Origin: Pyricularia pennisetigena
Lineage: Eukaryota > Ascomycota > Sordariomycetes > Magnaporthales > Pyriculariaceae
DNA: 64,000 nucleotides
Reading direction: 5' to 3'
Assembly (NCBI RefSeq): GCF_004337985.1
Contig: NW_021940921.1
Location: 575,758 to 639,757 of the forward strand
The notes under the pieces are model-generated. The model saw nothing but the letters and a program-made list of their open reading frames with translations, searched no databases and was not told where the DNA came from. Below are positions 46,973-60,481 of the stretch, piece by piece (the stretch's first letter is position 1; each line of letters opens with the position of its first letter). A program made the position numbers and the translations under genes.

Positions 46973-47268
46973 ATAATAACCAAAATAAAGCTTAAATTTC
47001 AGGTTTTCCAGTGATGCAAAATGCACTTTAGTGCACAAGCTAGAACCTCTCCGGGCTCATAACCTTGTTGATTATACCGCTGTTCAATTGGCTGCGCGCA
47101 TGAAAAATGCAGCCGACTGCATTTAACGTGCGGTCGCAGGGCCTTTATAAGGCCTGTTCTTAACACATTTAAACCCTGTAATTACAGGCTTTTACAACGC
47201 AGCTAGCACCACGCCGCACCTAGGCTAATGCCTAAACCCCTGTTAGCAACCCATATTGTTAACAATAT
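46973..47268 (+). repeat. Mosaic of LTR fragments
   Basis: Three pieces: X (46973-47084, also at 27397-27485 in the same orientation), Z (47085-47160, inverted copy at 25740-25815), and a copia LTR 3' end (47165-47268) in the opposite orientation to the LTR at 39530-40096. It ends at TTGTTAACAATA. Confidence 0.65.
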
Positions 47269-48600
47269 ATTATGGTAAAATTTAATATAAAGGGTAATAA
47301 CGACATATTTTTTTTATTCGGATATATTCGGTATAATATTTTATTTAAATCTGGCGATAAGACGTTGTTATTGCACCGTTAGCTAAAAACTTTGCGTGCG
47401 GTCCGTGCGTCGCCTTTAGTCATTTAATTGCGGCCCGTGCACCGCAATTAGTCCTCCCGTTCCGCCGGGTCGGATCCTCCGCCCCGGATCTCCCTATTCG
47501 TGCATACGCGCTAGTGAGGTTATTCTAACATAATTCGTCAAGAATCTGGGTTTTTCAAGGAAAATTATCGTATATACGCCCCAAACATTTAATAAATTTC
47601 CCGTAACTGTATCTTTTTCGCGTATTTTTTATGTCTTAAAAAGACGGATTACATCCTATACCGTTACAGTAAAATTAAACTATACGTATTTAAATTGGTC
47701 ATACGGGATTCCGCTAAATTCCGCGTTACGTTTCAATTTATACAAAATAATTTATTTCAAATCGTAAATAGGGCCGGTGCGTTGTCGTACGGTGAAAGAT
47801 CGCTTAGAAACTTTTGTTGGAACGTTAATTTTGCGTAAATATGATTATATTTGTTTAGTGGAATTGTATTTCGGTAATACATTTTTCCAATATTGTAATA
47901 TTTGCTATTAAATTTCGGTAATAATTGTAAAAAGATTTTCCCGGTCCAAATATTGGGATGGCCATACATATATTTTGGTTTAACGTTAGTAAATATTATG
48001 CGGTAAATGAACAGTCTAAAAACCGTGAAATATGTTTCCTGATATTATCATTAACGTTAAAGGGAGAAAGGAGGATAGGTGTAAATGTCCGGGTCGTGGT
48101 ACTGTCGTTCCTTTTTATATATTGCATTTAACCCGTCTTTATATCTTCTCACGAGATACGTGCCCTAGGCACCAATCCACAACAATAAGATAAAGATTAA
48201 AGTCAAAATTAAAATCTAAAAAGGAACGAAATATATATTTGCCTTTTATTCATATCATTAAATCACCGTTTATTATCGTTGTTGATTCAATAAAGAGCAC
48301 ATTGTTACGGATGCGATGTTACTGTAAAAGGTTCACCGTCTGCGTTTAATATAAGAGAAAACGTTAAATACAAAACCAAAATCCGTTTCCGGTGCGTTTT
48401 GCACCGTGACCGTGTATTAATTTTATAAGTTCTTTTATTTACCTAAATAAATATACACAAATACAAAATAGGGCTTAAAAGACTGTATATTAGGTATATA
48501 AGTAATCGATTGCGTACATTTACGCGGAATTAACTTGGGCGTGTATCGCAGTAAGAACATTTTCGTATTACATGACCAAAGGAATTTAGTTAGCCCTCTG
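47269..48600. other. Right edge of the repeat block
   Basis: Probably further LTR remnants: TGTTAGAATAACCTCACTAG on the minus strand at 47527 and TGTTGTGGATTGGTGCC at 48184 both look like LTR starts. No gene seen. The short frame at 47757-47969 (-) shows no motif. Confidence 0.45.
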
Positions 48601-49736
48601 CACACCTTAAAAGCGTTGCCACGTTCGTTAGTTTAAATAGAGCACCCTACCTGAATACATGGCTTTCCTACCATTCATTCAGACTGCACGTGTACGTTTG
48701 TGTGCGTCAAGATATGAGATGACTCAAATATAGTAATATCCTTCTCTTGGACGGGAAATCCTGGCATGGTTCGGATGTTAACTGAGGTACTCTGGTCCCT
48801 TTACGACAGCTGCGGAGTTGACTCTATGCACCATTCATCTTAGATGTGTAGATTGGCCTGGCGGCCTTGGTTTTTTGGGAAATAAATGATGCGGAGCAAA
48901 TGGTAGCTCCAGGCTCCCAAGTGGTTAGCCTTCTTTGCCGCCTTGCATCTACCAACAATTACACCTGCCGCCATAATAATCTGTTCCACAAATAAGACGA
49001 CAACGGAGCGAGAATCTCCTTGTCACCAAGATTCTGGCCGGCGGCTTTTGAGTCCTTGAAACACCATCGAGTACCATTTTAGGCGACAGCATCCGCATGC
49101 GGCCGGATCTTTGCTTGGTCGGTCTTGGTTTCCCTGGGTCTGCCTTGACTTGGTGAATGTGATTTTTTCGGTCCTGGGTTTGCTCCGTGTCTGTGGTTGT
49201 GGGCGGGCCGGTGTCATTAGTCTTTTTTTTTCTATTTCTTTTTTGCTCCTCTTAATCTCGACCTTTTGCTGCGCTCCATGAAATCCCTGAAATGTTCTAT
49301 TTGCTTCCCAACGACCCACACACACACACACACACACACACAAAAAAAAAAAAACAAAAAAAAAAACAAAGACAGCGGTGGCCAGGTCGGGGCCCCGGTC
49401 GATGGCACCGCCGGAGACAACGGAAGCACAAACGTTTGCGCCTGGCGAGACGTTGGCGTTCTTTCAGCAGTTTAGTTGGGTTAGGGGAATGGAGGTTTGG
49501 AGGAACGGCAAATCTGTGGACAGGGCGTTGGCGAAACGGTATTTACCTATGGTTTTGTGGAAAATATAAACGCGGTTTTGCGTAGTCATCAACGAGTGTT
49601 GTGCCTGATGATGAGTTATTACAATACGGCTTGGGCGATTATGTACAATAATAGATAAATTTGAGCTTTCAAGCCCCAACATCTATACACAAGCACTGAC
49701 TGAAAAACACTGGCTGCAGCCTCGTCCCACCTTGCC
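48601..49736. other. Transition to gene-rich DNA; 3' flank of the subtilisin gene
   Basis: Balanced composition, no convincing gene. Frames at 49023-49343 and 49266-49585 span simple repeats and are rejected. Confidence 0.5.
49317..49342. repeat. (CA)n microsatellite with A tract
   Basis: Thirteen CA units followed by A-rich sequence. Confidence 0.9.
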
Positions 49737-52502
49737 TCACAAACCAGAGTAAGGACTCGGCCCAAACTTGCCCAGCACCTCAAACGGGCGCGAATAGACG
49801 GACCAATCCTCAGGCTTGTTCGGGTTCCCAAACGGCCGCAGTGCCGCGAAGCGCAACACGTAGCTGCCCAGCTCGATCTGCGACCCATTGGCCAGCAGGC
49901 CCTGCCACATGTAGCTGTACCTGTAGTCGGTGGTGACGGCGTTGCGGAACAGGTTCCGCACCGGGAACGAGACGGCATCCCTCGGGTCTGGGTTGCCGTA
50001 GGGGTTCCAGCTGGCGTCGCTGGACAGGCGGTAGTATGCAGCCGAGCCCACGTACCCGTTGAGGCCCGGGACGGGCGGCCAGGTCCAGCGGCGCTCGTCG
50101 TACCCGGGACTGAAGATGTCGAGGCGCAGCTCCCGCGTGGCCCACTTGAGCTGCGGCTCCAGCAGCAAGAAGTCGACGTCCCGCCACAGGCTGAAGTTGA
50201 GCCCGGGCTTCTGGTCCAGCGTCTCCAGCGTCCAAAAGTGCGTCGCGTTGGCCGTGTCCTGCATGAACATGTCGGCCATCTCGGCCTTGAGGTCCGCCGC
50301 GAGCCCCATGTACGGCACGCCCAGGACCTCGTCGCTGTCGTCGCGGCTGACGAGGATCTTGCCGCCGTACAGGGGCAGGTTGCGCGGGTCGCCGAACGAG
50401 GGCTTGGCGAACGTGACGCTGACCTGCTTGGACTCGCCCGGCTGCAGCGTCAGGGGGTCCGGGAGGGACGCGGTCGGCACCATGTAGACGGGCGACAGCT
50501 CCTCCAGGTCCTTGATGCGGGGCGAGAAGCCGGACGCGTCGAGCTCCTGGAAGATGTTGACGCCGGCATGGGCGACGAGGGAGAAGTTGTACGTGACGGG
50601 CTTGTCGGCGTCGTTGCGCACCGTGACGCGGTGCGTGGCGGCAAAGTGGGCCGTGTCGTTGAGCGAGATGGGGTCAAAGTCGAGCGTCGTCGTCGAGCCC
50701 ACCACCTTGACCGCGTTGACCAGTCCGGCGCCGACCTGCGCCGTCGGCGCGAACATGTGGTCCGCCCTGCCGTCGTACCAGGGAACCCCCTCGCCGCTCG
50801 AGATGATGCGCCGCGAGAGCATCCTGGCGAACCCAGGCCCGTGCTTTTCCCTCCCGCCGTGCTTGCTGATGTACAGCGCGGCGACCCCGGCGATGTATGG
50901 CGTCGCCATGCTCGTGCCGCTCGAGACGCCGTAGAGGTTGTCGGGCCAGGTGCTGAAGATGTCGCCGCCGGGCGCTGAGATTTCAGGCTTGAAGGCGAGC
51001 TCGTTGCTGCCGCCCCACGAGGTAAAGTCGCTCGGGTAGTCGTTCTGTCTGCGCGGCCAGGCGTCGAAGGGTACGAAGCCGTCGGAAAAGTCGGCCGTGA
51101 CCTCGTAGCCTGCAGCCACGGCATGGACGATGGCCTCGCCCCAGTCGCTGGTTATAATGGCGACGTAGTTGCTCAAGTCGGTTGTGTAGGGCTTCCTGAT
51201 TTCCCTCGCATCGTTGTAAAGCAGGACGTACTCGGCCCCAAGCGCGAGCAGGTTGTTCTTCTTGATGTCGGGCGAGCAGGTACCGCGGCGGACCAAAGGG
51301 ATGACGCCGGTGAGATTGGCTGTTCCCGGAGGGTAGGGTTCGCAGGCATCATCGGTCACGGTGGTATCCAGAGTCATGGGCACAATGGGCCAGCCGTTGG
51401 GTTCTGCCCAGTAGCCGTTGCCGGGCAGGTAGCCTACTTGGAACGTCTTTGTGGAGCCATCGAGCTCCCAAAACGTGGCTTGGAAGCGCGATACGGCGCC
51501 CGACTCGGCATTTACGGAGCCCACCGCGAGCACATTTTTACCCTCGGAGCCGGTGCCGCCGTGGAATGGCCCGGCGAAGCCCTTGTTGCCCTGGGCCATT
51601 GTAACTACGACGCCCCGGTCGACAAGCCGAGAGGCGACCACGGCTAATGGGCTGTCGGGCCACCCGCTGGTACCGCCCATGCTGGCGGTGATGACGTCCA
51701 TGCCATCATCGAAGGCCCCTAGGAGAGCGTCGATGACGGTGGCGTCGTCGGTAAAGCCCTGGCTCGCAAGCACTTTGTAGGCGTATATGGTTGCGTCGGG
51801 TGCCACGCCCCTGAACAGGGTCGAGCTGCCGGCAAGGATGCCGGCGACGTGGGTGCCGTGGCCGGTCCTGTCCCTGGGGTCGTTGTTTGGCTGCTTGGGG
51901 CCGCTTGGCCAGTCTCCGTCTCCCACAAAGTCGTAACCGCCGGCCACTTTGAACCCAGCCCCGATCCCACCACCCAACTGTTCCAAGGTCAGTAAAGAGG
52001 AAACACACCGAGGCCGCGGCGCTTGTTAAAAGGTGGGGGGGAAGATTGGACGAACCGCATAATGTGTATAATCGACGCCCGTGTCGATAATTCCGACCTT
52101 GACGCCCTGCCCCAAGATGCCCTGCTGGTGCAAGGCCTCAACACCCGTGACGCGGTGGGTCGAGTAGTTGAGGTACGCAGAGTCGTCGGCAAAGGTCATA
52201 CTCAGGCCTGCGTTTTCGAGAAGGATCTCACGGTTGTACCATACGCGAGCAACCTCGGGCATGGCCTGAAGCGACTCGAGCGTGTGGCCCTGGGAATCGA
52301 CGGCCGCGCCCCTGAAGACCTCGCTCTCCCACGACGCGACAGCGGCAACCTTGGAGGCGAACACCTGCGCCTCGTTGCGCCGCACGTGCTTGGCGTACTC
52401 GATGATGAAGCGGTCGTTGTCCTTGGCCGCGTCGACCGGAGCAATGGCGCTTGTCATGAGCGATAACAGAACAGCCAGGCGGCAGAGCATGGTGCGCGGC
52501 AT
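49737..52502 (-). CDS. Secreted subtilisin-like serine protease (S8A) with PA domain
   Basis: Two exons, 52502-52056 and 51977-49737, around a GT-AG intron (52055-51978, phase 0), giving 895 residues. Signal peptide in MPRTMLCRLAVLLSLMTSAIA, then an inhibitor I9-like propeptide (DNDRFIIEYAKHV). Catalytic triad: Asp140 in GIIDTGVDYTH, His189 in GHGTHVAGI, Ser505 in SGTSMATPYIAG. A protease-associated domain is inserted between His and Ser (LTGVIPLVRRGTCS ... GAEYVLLYND). After the catalytic part come an Fn3-like domain (HRVTVRNDADKPVTYNFSL) and a long C-terminal beta-rich region. This is the architecture of large extracellular Vpr/PR1C-type subtilases, likely degrading host or cuticle protein. 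The intron joins THYA-LGGGIGAGFKV. Start was placed at the ATG opening the signal peptide rather than the upstream in-frame ATG at 52598. Confidence 0.93.
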
Positions 52503-53694
52503 GATGGCTGGTCTGTGTCTGTGGAGCTTGTTGCCTTGAGAAGTTGAGTGACGGGGGCAGCCGGGGTAGCTGACGGGCCCATCGTCAACCGGGGACAACT
52601 CTAGCCTGTATCCCTGAGCGACGTCCCTTCGACAGACGCACGGGATGGATTGAGCATGTACTTGCGAGGTGCAAGCGAGCTTGTACTATCTCCTTCTGTC
52701 CCGGGAAGCCTATTCCGTGCAGTACATGCAGCCCTGGCGGATTATCGTAATATTTTGTAAATATTAGATTTGCAAGGCCGCACGCATCAAGGTTTAGTGG
52801 ATTCCACCTACCGCACTAGAATAAGCATAATTTCCATTCAGTCAAGAGATCGGGTCCTGCCGTAGAAAAGAAGAAACTCAAGGAATGCTCAACTGCGCCC
52901 CTGGGACACGGCAAGCTGCTTGTCAAACACAGAGTCCCTTCCGGCGAAACCGGCGCCTTCTCAAAGCTCCGTTAGCTGTCCAGCAGCAAGAAGCAAGAGA
53001 ATGAATGCAACAGCGTCAACCTGAAGGAAACCAAAGGGCACAAGAGAGAGAGAAAGAGAAGAGAAAAAGGCTCAAGTAAATCAAAAGCGTCCACGTTGCC
53101 TGCACGTGTAAGTCGGAAATACCCTGAATCGAGGAACATGGGGTGGAGCACAGAATCGACGTTTCTTGGCAGGGGTATCTCATCTTCGGGACAAGCCGCC
53201 GCAGTCAAGCGGCGCCCGGTGGGTGGAAGAGTTGTTGCACTCAAGAACACAGCCAAAAGACGAAAGCTCCAGTCTCTGACTAATGCTAGTGACTTCGGTA
53301 AATATGGCCTGCAACAAGAGTTCTTCGGTCGACCGGATTGAAAATGACTCGATCTCCAACCCTCGAGCTTATGTAAACGTCATCTCTCAACACCCGCCCA
53401 TGTCCTAGGAATCGCATTGGTTGACGGCTGGACAGATGCTAAGCCAAGCTAAGGTAGGTGGTTGAGACTATAGTAGACAACTTGTTCGAACTAAAGAGTC
53501 AGTGAAGCTTTTTCGCTGGAATGAAAATGGTATTATAAGATGAGCCGTGAAGGGCTGCTCTTTAGTATTGGTATTTGAAACAACCGGGATATCTTTGGAA
53601 TGGAACAGAAAAACAAATTCAAAAATCAAATCGGCACCGAGCACATCGAGCAAATACTGCAGCCAGCAACCACCTTTTCGGGCCAACTAGCGCC
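52503..53694. other. Intergenic, subtilisin promoter side
   Basis: No gene with support. The frame at 53096-53341 and its opposite-strand partner have no motif. Contains upstream sequence of the subtilisin gene and the 3' flank of the SFH5 gene. Confidence 0.5.
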
Positions 53695-54997
53695 TCACTC
53701 GAGCAACGTTTCCTTCCCAGTAGCCTTGAGCTCCTCGCCCTTGCCACCATACTCCTTGGGCAGCGCGTCGCCCAGAGACTTGACCTTGGACCCGCTAAAC
53801 TCGCGAGCCAGCGCCCCACCGTCGCTCATGGGGTGGAACTTCTTAAGGGTCTTTGGCGCGACAAAGAGCTTCATGAGGCCGTACATGAAGCCCATGACGA
53901 CGGGCACGTTGACAAAGAACTTTTCCTTGAGCAGTTCCGGGTAGACGGTCGAGAAGACCGAGATAGTCTCCTTGGAGGCCGCCTTGACGCTCGGCGGCTG
54001 CCGCAGGAAGCTGATGGACTTGTAGTCGTGCACCTGGTAGATCTTGTACGGATCGCTGTCGGTTGTGATGGTGTACGGCGCCACCGCGCCGGCAATGTTG
54101 AGCTCTTGCAGGGCGAGCTCCATAAGGGCAACGCGCCATTCGATGAATCTGCATGATGATGAATGCGCTTGTCAGTCTGCTGGACATCTCACTCACGACC
54201 GTCCAGGTCATTAGGTGGGGCTGCTGCACGTACTGTTGAAGATCCCCAAAGGTCTCCTCCATCGACTTAACGTTACCATAGATGTTCCAAGTAAACACCT
54301 CCTTCAGAGCGGGGTCTTTGGAGTCCGGGGCTTCGCTGTGGGTGGTGACGTAGCCCAGACCGCCAAACTTGGCCCTGGGGAAGGGCTTTTTGAGAAGCTC
54401 GAGCGGCTTCATCTTGTTGCGCCAGTCCAGCGTCTTGGTGAGCTGATCCACGGCCTTGGGGACATCGCCATCGTTGGCGTTGAGAAATTTAGTGAGGACG
54501 ATCTCCGTCGGCACGTCGCTACTCGGGTCTTGCAGGGTCACCCCCCAGATCTCCTTGTGCTCGTGCGCCTGGCAGACCTCCCAGAGCTTGGCCACTCCGC
54601 TCTTCTCGCCAGAGGCCGGGGCGTCGGTGGCATCCTTCTCCTTTGTCACCTCAGGCGCCGCAGAGGTGGTGGCGGCGGGAGTGGGTGTTGGGGCTGTCTC
54701 GACGGCCGGGGCTTTCGTCTCCTCGCTGGTCGTGGCCGGCTCCTTTGGCACGACTGCTGCGGTGGCAGGTGCAGACTCCTTGGGGGCAGCAGCGGCTTCT
54801 ACAGCGGCCGGCTCGGCAATAGCCGCGATCGGAGCTGGCTTTTCGTCCTTGGCGGTTTTCTCCTGGGCGGTCTCGGTCGACACGGCGATGGTTGGAGCGT
54901 CGGCAACGACGGGGGACGGGTCTGTGGGCGCCTGAGCGGCAACAGGTGCCGCCTCTGCCTCGGGGGCGGTCGTTGCTTTTTTTTCGGCTTCTGACAT
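53695..54997 (-). CDS. sfh5: CRAL-TRIO (Sec14) domain protein, SFH5-like
   Basis: Predicted phosphatidylinositol-transfer protein family member at ER or plasma membrane; yeast Sfh5 is known to bind heme. Exons 54997-54234 and 54148-53695, intron 54233-54149 (GT-AG, codon split CA-A), 405 residues. Residues 1 to about 130 are low-complexity, rich in Ala, Pro, Thr and Glu, with no fold expected, longer than in yeast. The Sec14 N-terminal part follows (VAKLWEVCQAHEHKEIWGV, EIVLTKFLNANDGDV), then the lipid-binding CRAL-TRIO lobe (FIEWRVALMELALQELN, SISFLRQPPSV, FFVNVPVVMGFMYGLMKLFV). Ends at TGKETLLE. The gene name rests on overall resemblance and domain layout. Confidence 0.85.
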
Positions 54998-57176
54998 TTC
55001 GATGGGTTGATTGAGGAATACTCTTAATACCTAGAGAATTGCTAGTCTAGATTTGGATTTTTTTTTTTTTTTTTTGTTTTCGGCGGGAAAGAGTTGAGTC
55101 AACGATGAACGACATGATGGGCTGATGGGTGCCAAGACAGGAGAAAAGCTTACTGGATGGTTCCTTCGAAAAGAGGGGTCCGAGCGTTGATGGTGGGGCC
55201 GTTCCGCGCCGGCACCTTTATGGCCGGGTGGGAACTTGCAGCCTACCGTCAAGGGCAAGTGCCATCGCTGCAGCTACCTGCAGACGGATGGAGATCATAG
55301 AACTACCGGTTGTCTGCGGGGCTCTTCCTGTTGCTGATAATGGATACCACTCTTTGAAAATTCTAGTTGTCAAGGCACAGACGAAGAGCTACTGCAATTT
55401 TTAGTCAGGCCTAAATTGAGCGGCAAAACGAAGGTTGACCTGTAGTCATCCGTTCAACCTATCGAGAACAAACACCTGACGATCGACAGGTAATTTGCTC
55501 TCTCTTTCATTCTCATGAGTCTGGAGTAGTAGCCTTGGTCAAGTGGCAAGTAACAAGCCGCACGACTGGCTAGTACCCTTACTAAGGCATGGACGCCTTC
55601 AACACTAGGGGCTAGTATCAAACACCACAAAGCAAGTGAGGGGAGGGAACGACCTACCTACCTACCTACCTACCACAGCTGGGCGGGCTGATTGGAAGCG
55701 TGTCTGCCACGCAAAGTTGGCATCTTTTACCCTGTATCGACGGCATAATTGTGTCGATCAGTGGCACATTTCGAAACTGATCGAGCCAGCCAAGGTGTAA
55801 ATTTGATGACAAGTCCACTATCATACCCCAAAGATTGACGAGTACTAACGTGGAGACATTCGTGGACTTGAAATTAGAGGCACTTACAAAGCTCGCAATG
55901 ACCTACCAACATACCAATCAAAGCAAGTAAAGGACATGATTGCCAAATGTGAAGGTGTGTGTAAACAAGGGTTTAGGTGCGTACCAAGGCCGGAGTGTAG
56001 TCACCGGGGGAAGCTAGGCATCTCGGGTAGGTTTAACTTCCCGTCCGTACAACCACGGATATCATACAAGCATACCATCGACACACCATTGCGGCTGCAA
56101 GATAAGCTTAGAGTGGCATGGATGTGAGCAATATTTTTCTATCATAAGCGCTAATTAGCCTGTGGGTGAGATGATATCACCTACCCAAACACATAGGCAC
56201 CACCTTGCAGACTGTTTCCTGCCTGGCGCATGTAATTAATCTTTTCCCCCGATCTTTCTCAAATATACCTGAATTGCGCCGAGGAATTCGGCGAGCGTTT
56301 TCAGGCTCTGGCTAGGCTGGTTCTGGAAACTGTCCTTTGATTTTCACTGATCTTCATTACAATCTCTACCCATCTACCGCTGCTGTAACCCTCGTATGTT
56401 TGCTTGATGTCGGCGTATAATGTCACCCCGATATTTTCCTTGACCGACTGTTGTCGATGGATCCTGAACAAACAACAGATGACTCGCACAAGCGCGCTGT
56501 CTACCACATTGGCACGTGATGGAGTTGCGTAATGAAGTGAACAACCTAGTATTGGCGCCTAGCATGAGTTGGCAAGATTTGTTCATACAGCTTCATGACC
56601 CGCTCTCCTGCTCTTGGCTGGTGCGAAGTCATCGGTCCATCGGTATAAAAATGAAACCAACCGCCAAGATGCGAGTAATATCGGTCTATTATTGTTGAGA
56701 TGAACAGTCGTTTCGTTTCGTCGGGTCGCGTCCAACTGGATTTGTACGTGTCAGATGTCGTCCAACCCGAACTCGACCGAAACATCCATCAAGACTTTTT
56801 TTTGGCTACTACATGGGATGCAAACTTAGCTAGTCAAGTCAGTCCACCTTTTTTTGTCTTCTTACCGTTGAATCTTGTGACAAGATGATGGAAGTTACAA
56901 TCCCAAAGCGATACCCTTTTGGAGACCGATAAACCATATGGAAGCAGAATCCTCCCTAACCCTAGACCTAACAGTTATCAGTTGGATAGCAGCTTAAAAA
57001 AAAAAAAAAAAAAAAAAAGGTGAGACGCGTCTGATCTGAAAGTCGGCCTCTGGTAAAGCCCACGGGAGCAACAAAAAGCAAATATGACTATCCCGAGCAT
57101 TGGATCAATCGATATTGAAGATCAGACCCAAGAAAGGGTGATGTGCATCATGCCGAACACGCTGAAGTATTCGGTT

Positions 57177-57224
<48 letters not shown>

Positions 57225-59082
57225 CTCCTGCGGCGACGCAACAGGTGGATCGCTGGCGGATATGGACCTTATCGTCGATAAGAAGCATCAATTTACTTGG
57301 CAGTGTGAAAATCGCCCCCCGCCCCGGAGACGCATTTCTCGCGGGCAGCCGCACTAAGGAAAAGAGGCAACAAGTTTAAGGACGATAGGCTCCGGAGCCG
57401 GATGGGCTTGTTGGATGGGCCAGCGTTACAATGCATTCGTAAAACCGGAAGCTGGCGAGATTGTGCCGAAAACGAATACGGTATGATTTTCGTAGTCAAA
57501 TCTCTGTTGGTTGAGAAAAAATAACAAAATTGTATCATTCGTGCCGCCCTGAGGTCGTGTAAGAGAAAAGAAACCCCCCCAGGACCTTCTTGGCGCGCTT
57601 GCGGGCGCGACAATTTCCCGCCAGCCGGGTTTTCGGGCTTTTGGAAGAACCCGACGACAGGTAAGCAACTTTCAACGGTCAATTTACAGATTTCGGGTAC
57701 TTGATACTGTGTGAATTTTTTTCCTTTCGCATTTGCTGCGCAGCTGTTGGAGCTTTTTTTTTAATTGTATTTCTAATTTTTATTTTTATTTTATTTTATC
57801 TTGCAATTCTTCCTGGAATACACCATTTTGTGCAACATCCCACAGTATAATCTGCGACAATCATCTAAACGCAAATTAGAAGCATGAAAATAATAATTTT
57901 CTCTTGTTGTTTGCCACGATTACAGTATCCCCATGACCTCAAATCGTAGGAATTGAGTTCCAAGCAAACTTCGTGGGGTTTAGATTGATGATTGCCGAAC
58001 ACGTCTGGCGATCTTGGATTTTATTTTTGTTTAACTCCTTAATTCTTCCGTGGTAAGCTGTCAGAGCCTCCATCGCTAATCCCAGCTTGCCGGTTCCTCC
58101 AGGGGCTACCCCTGCACGCGTGGAGCGCATCCCACATGCAATCAACGGCTATGATCCGAAGTACCTAAGCAATTTTTGATTTTGGCCCACGCCGTTATGG
58201 CGTTCAGGTCTGCCAGTCTGGTGTCAACAGATCAAAGGCTTGCTTGCATGCATGCAGCTGCAGAAGTCGACTTTTTTTTTTTTTCTTCCTTGCGCAATGC
58301 AACACTAGCGGAGTTCCGCCAACGTCGCGTTGGTAATGATGAATTTTGAATAATGGTCATGGTCAACCGTACAAAACGGCCGATCAAGATCCTAGTTTGG
58401 AGCTCTTCAAGTTGACACTGACAAGGGTGCTCGGATGCAGCTGGCCCGGCGCCGGCAGGGCTGTAGAATAAACTACGTATAAGCTCCAAAGCAATGGAAT
58501 GGATTCCCGGGCTGTAGTACTGGAGTCCGCCGCCAGGTCCATGTGACGCTCGCTGATTGCAGAAAGACCAAGCGTATCGCCTGCAATCATTTCCTATCTG
58601 GGTCAAGTAAGGTACTTATGTGGTAGATTATGTAGCTAGCCAGTAACAAAAGCCGCGCATGCAGTCTGACCCAGGTGTCAATGTGTTGTCACCGTTGACT
58701 TGATTAAACCATTCTGGGCCTGGGCCGGACATGCTCCAAGGAAATGGCACTGTCTGCACACACACGAATGGAGTTTGTACCATGCAAGGGCAAGTAAGGT
58801 AGGGCAGGCCGGGAGCTACCAACACATTGATTGCTATGCTGCGTAAACCAAATCCCAGCTTGGCTTTCCACCACGTATCCAGGGTACGAGCTCGGTTGTG
58901 GGTTGGAATTTTAAACCTGGGCATGGGTCAGGGTCGAGAACCAGTGGGAATGTCCACATCGAATCTGATTCGAGAAAGATCAATGATCACTGACAGGGAT
59001 TGCCGGACTTTTACCCCCACTATAATTAATGAAAGCACATGAGGAAGGTGTGTGTCTCGAGACTGGGGAGATAAACCAGCTG

Positions 59083-59156
<74 letters not shown>

Positions 59157-59569
59157 CTCTCCCTTCCTTTTCGCCCCCTTTCCCTTTTTTGTTGTTGTCA
59201 TCTCGCGGTCGGGCTGTCGCATTACTCTTTAATCCGCCTTTCCCCCCGTTGGTCGGCACAATAATTTCTGTAAATAGTCCGTCTCCTGAAATATGGGATG
59301 TCTGCAGACCCAAGGCGCTTAGACCTCTTGTAACGGCACTCCACTCTTTCTCAGTACTTGCTTTTAATAAACCCGCCGCGTGGCCGCCCAAGCACATGTC
59401 GTCTATGCTGCTCCTCATCTGATAGAGGCCGCGAAACCGTCTTTCTTCGCATGGTTATAACCTAAAACTCCCCGAACCACTTCTCCGCAATTTGCATTTT
59501 CCGCTCCGCTCTGAGGGGGGTCTAGCACGACTGAGCAGTGGCAGCCGGCCACTTTCCTAACTCGTTGTC
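54998..59569. other. Long intergenic region upstream of SFH5 and the ABC transporter
   Basis: 4.6 kb with no supported gene. Holds a CTAC microsatellite (about 55652-55672), T tracts at 55060-55075, 57178-57224 (47 nt) and 59085-59156 (72 nt), and an A tract at 56996-57018. Several frames are only homopolymer reading (poly-Phe or poly-Lys). A Cys-rich frame at 55936-56127 lacks a signal peptide. The segment probably includes a long, stress-responsive ABC promoter, but no specific motif was recognised. Confidence 0.5.
59085..59156. repeat. T homopolymer, 72 nt
   Basis: Uninterrupted T run about 410 bp before the ABC start codon. Confidence 0.9.
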
Positions 59570-60420
59570 ATGTCTCAACCTGTGGAGGAAAAGAGCGCTG
59601 TCCAAGCAAGCAGCGACCCCGCGCAAACAACCGATACTGGCAACGCCAGCATGCCCAACACGAACGGCCATGACCAGGAGAGATCGCCCACCGGTATCAG
59701 CTCCTCGCCGGCCGACACGTTGATGGACAGGGACCAAGGCAAGGAGAAACAAACCGCGAGCTCACTCGACCCCTCGGCCGACAAGGCTCCTGCCGCTGAA
59801 CCCGCGGCTTCGGTCGAGAGCGACACGGCCGAAGATGAGTACTACTTTGACGACAACGACTCGGAGCAGAGGCGGCGAAACGACATGGTGCAGCAGCTAG
59901 CACGCACCTACACGTCCCGATCCAACGCGTCGGCCGCCGCTGAAGAATATGGCAATACAAACCCGTTCCTGATTGCAAGCGAGGACCCGGAGTCGCCCCT
60001 GAACCCGAACGGCAGCAACTTCAAGGCCTACGCCTGGGCCAAGGCCATCGCAAGCATGGTCGCGGCCGAGGGCGGTTCATTCCGTACCACTGGTATCTGC
60101 TTCCAGAACATGAACGTTTTCGGCTTTGGTGCCGCGACGGATTTCCAGAAAACCGTGTCAAACGTCTGGCTCGAGGCGGCAAACATGCTTAGGACGTTGG
60201 TAGGCATGGGTAAGACGACAAGGATTGACATCCTGCGGGGTTTCAATGGCGTTGTACGAAAGGGAGAGATGTTGGTTGTGCTGGGTCCACCTGGTTCGGG
60301 CTGCAGTACATTCCTCAAAACGATTGCCGGCGAGACAAACGGGCTGAACGTCGACAAGAGCGCCTACTTCAACTACCAAGGTGGGTTGCTAATTCTGTCC
60401 TGCGTCATTTTACTTTTCTA

Positions 60421-60481
<61 letters not shown>

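Noticed and set aside
49266..49585. Frames spanning the CA microsatellite
   Set aside because: Encode His/Thr repeats and have no other support.
50238..50978. 246-codon plus-strand frame
   Set aside because: Antisense shadow of the subtilisin gene.
55936..56127. Cys-rich 63-codon frame
   Set aside because: No signal peptide and no conserved spacing; not enough to call a gene.
57143..57379. Frames across T homopolymers (also 59029-59264)
   Set aside because: Open only because poly-T reads as Phe; no coding evidence.
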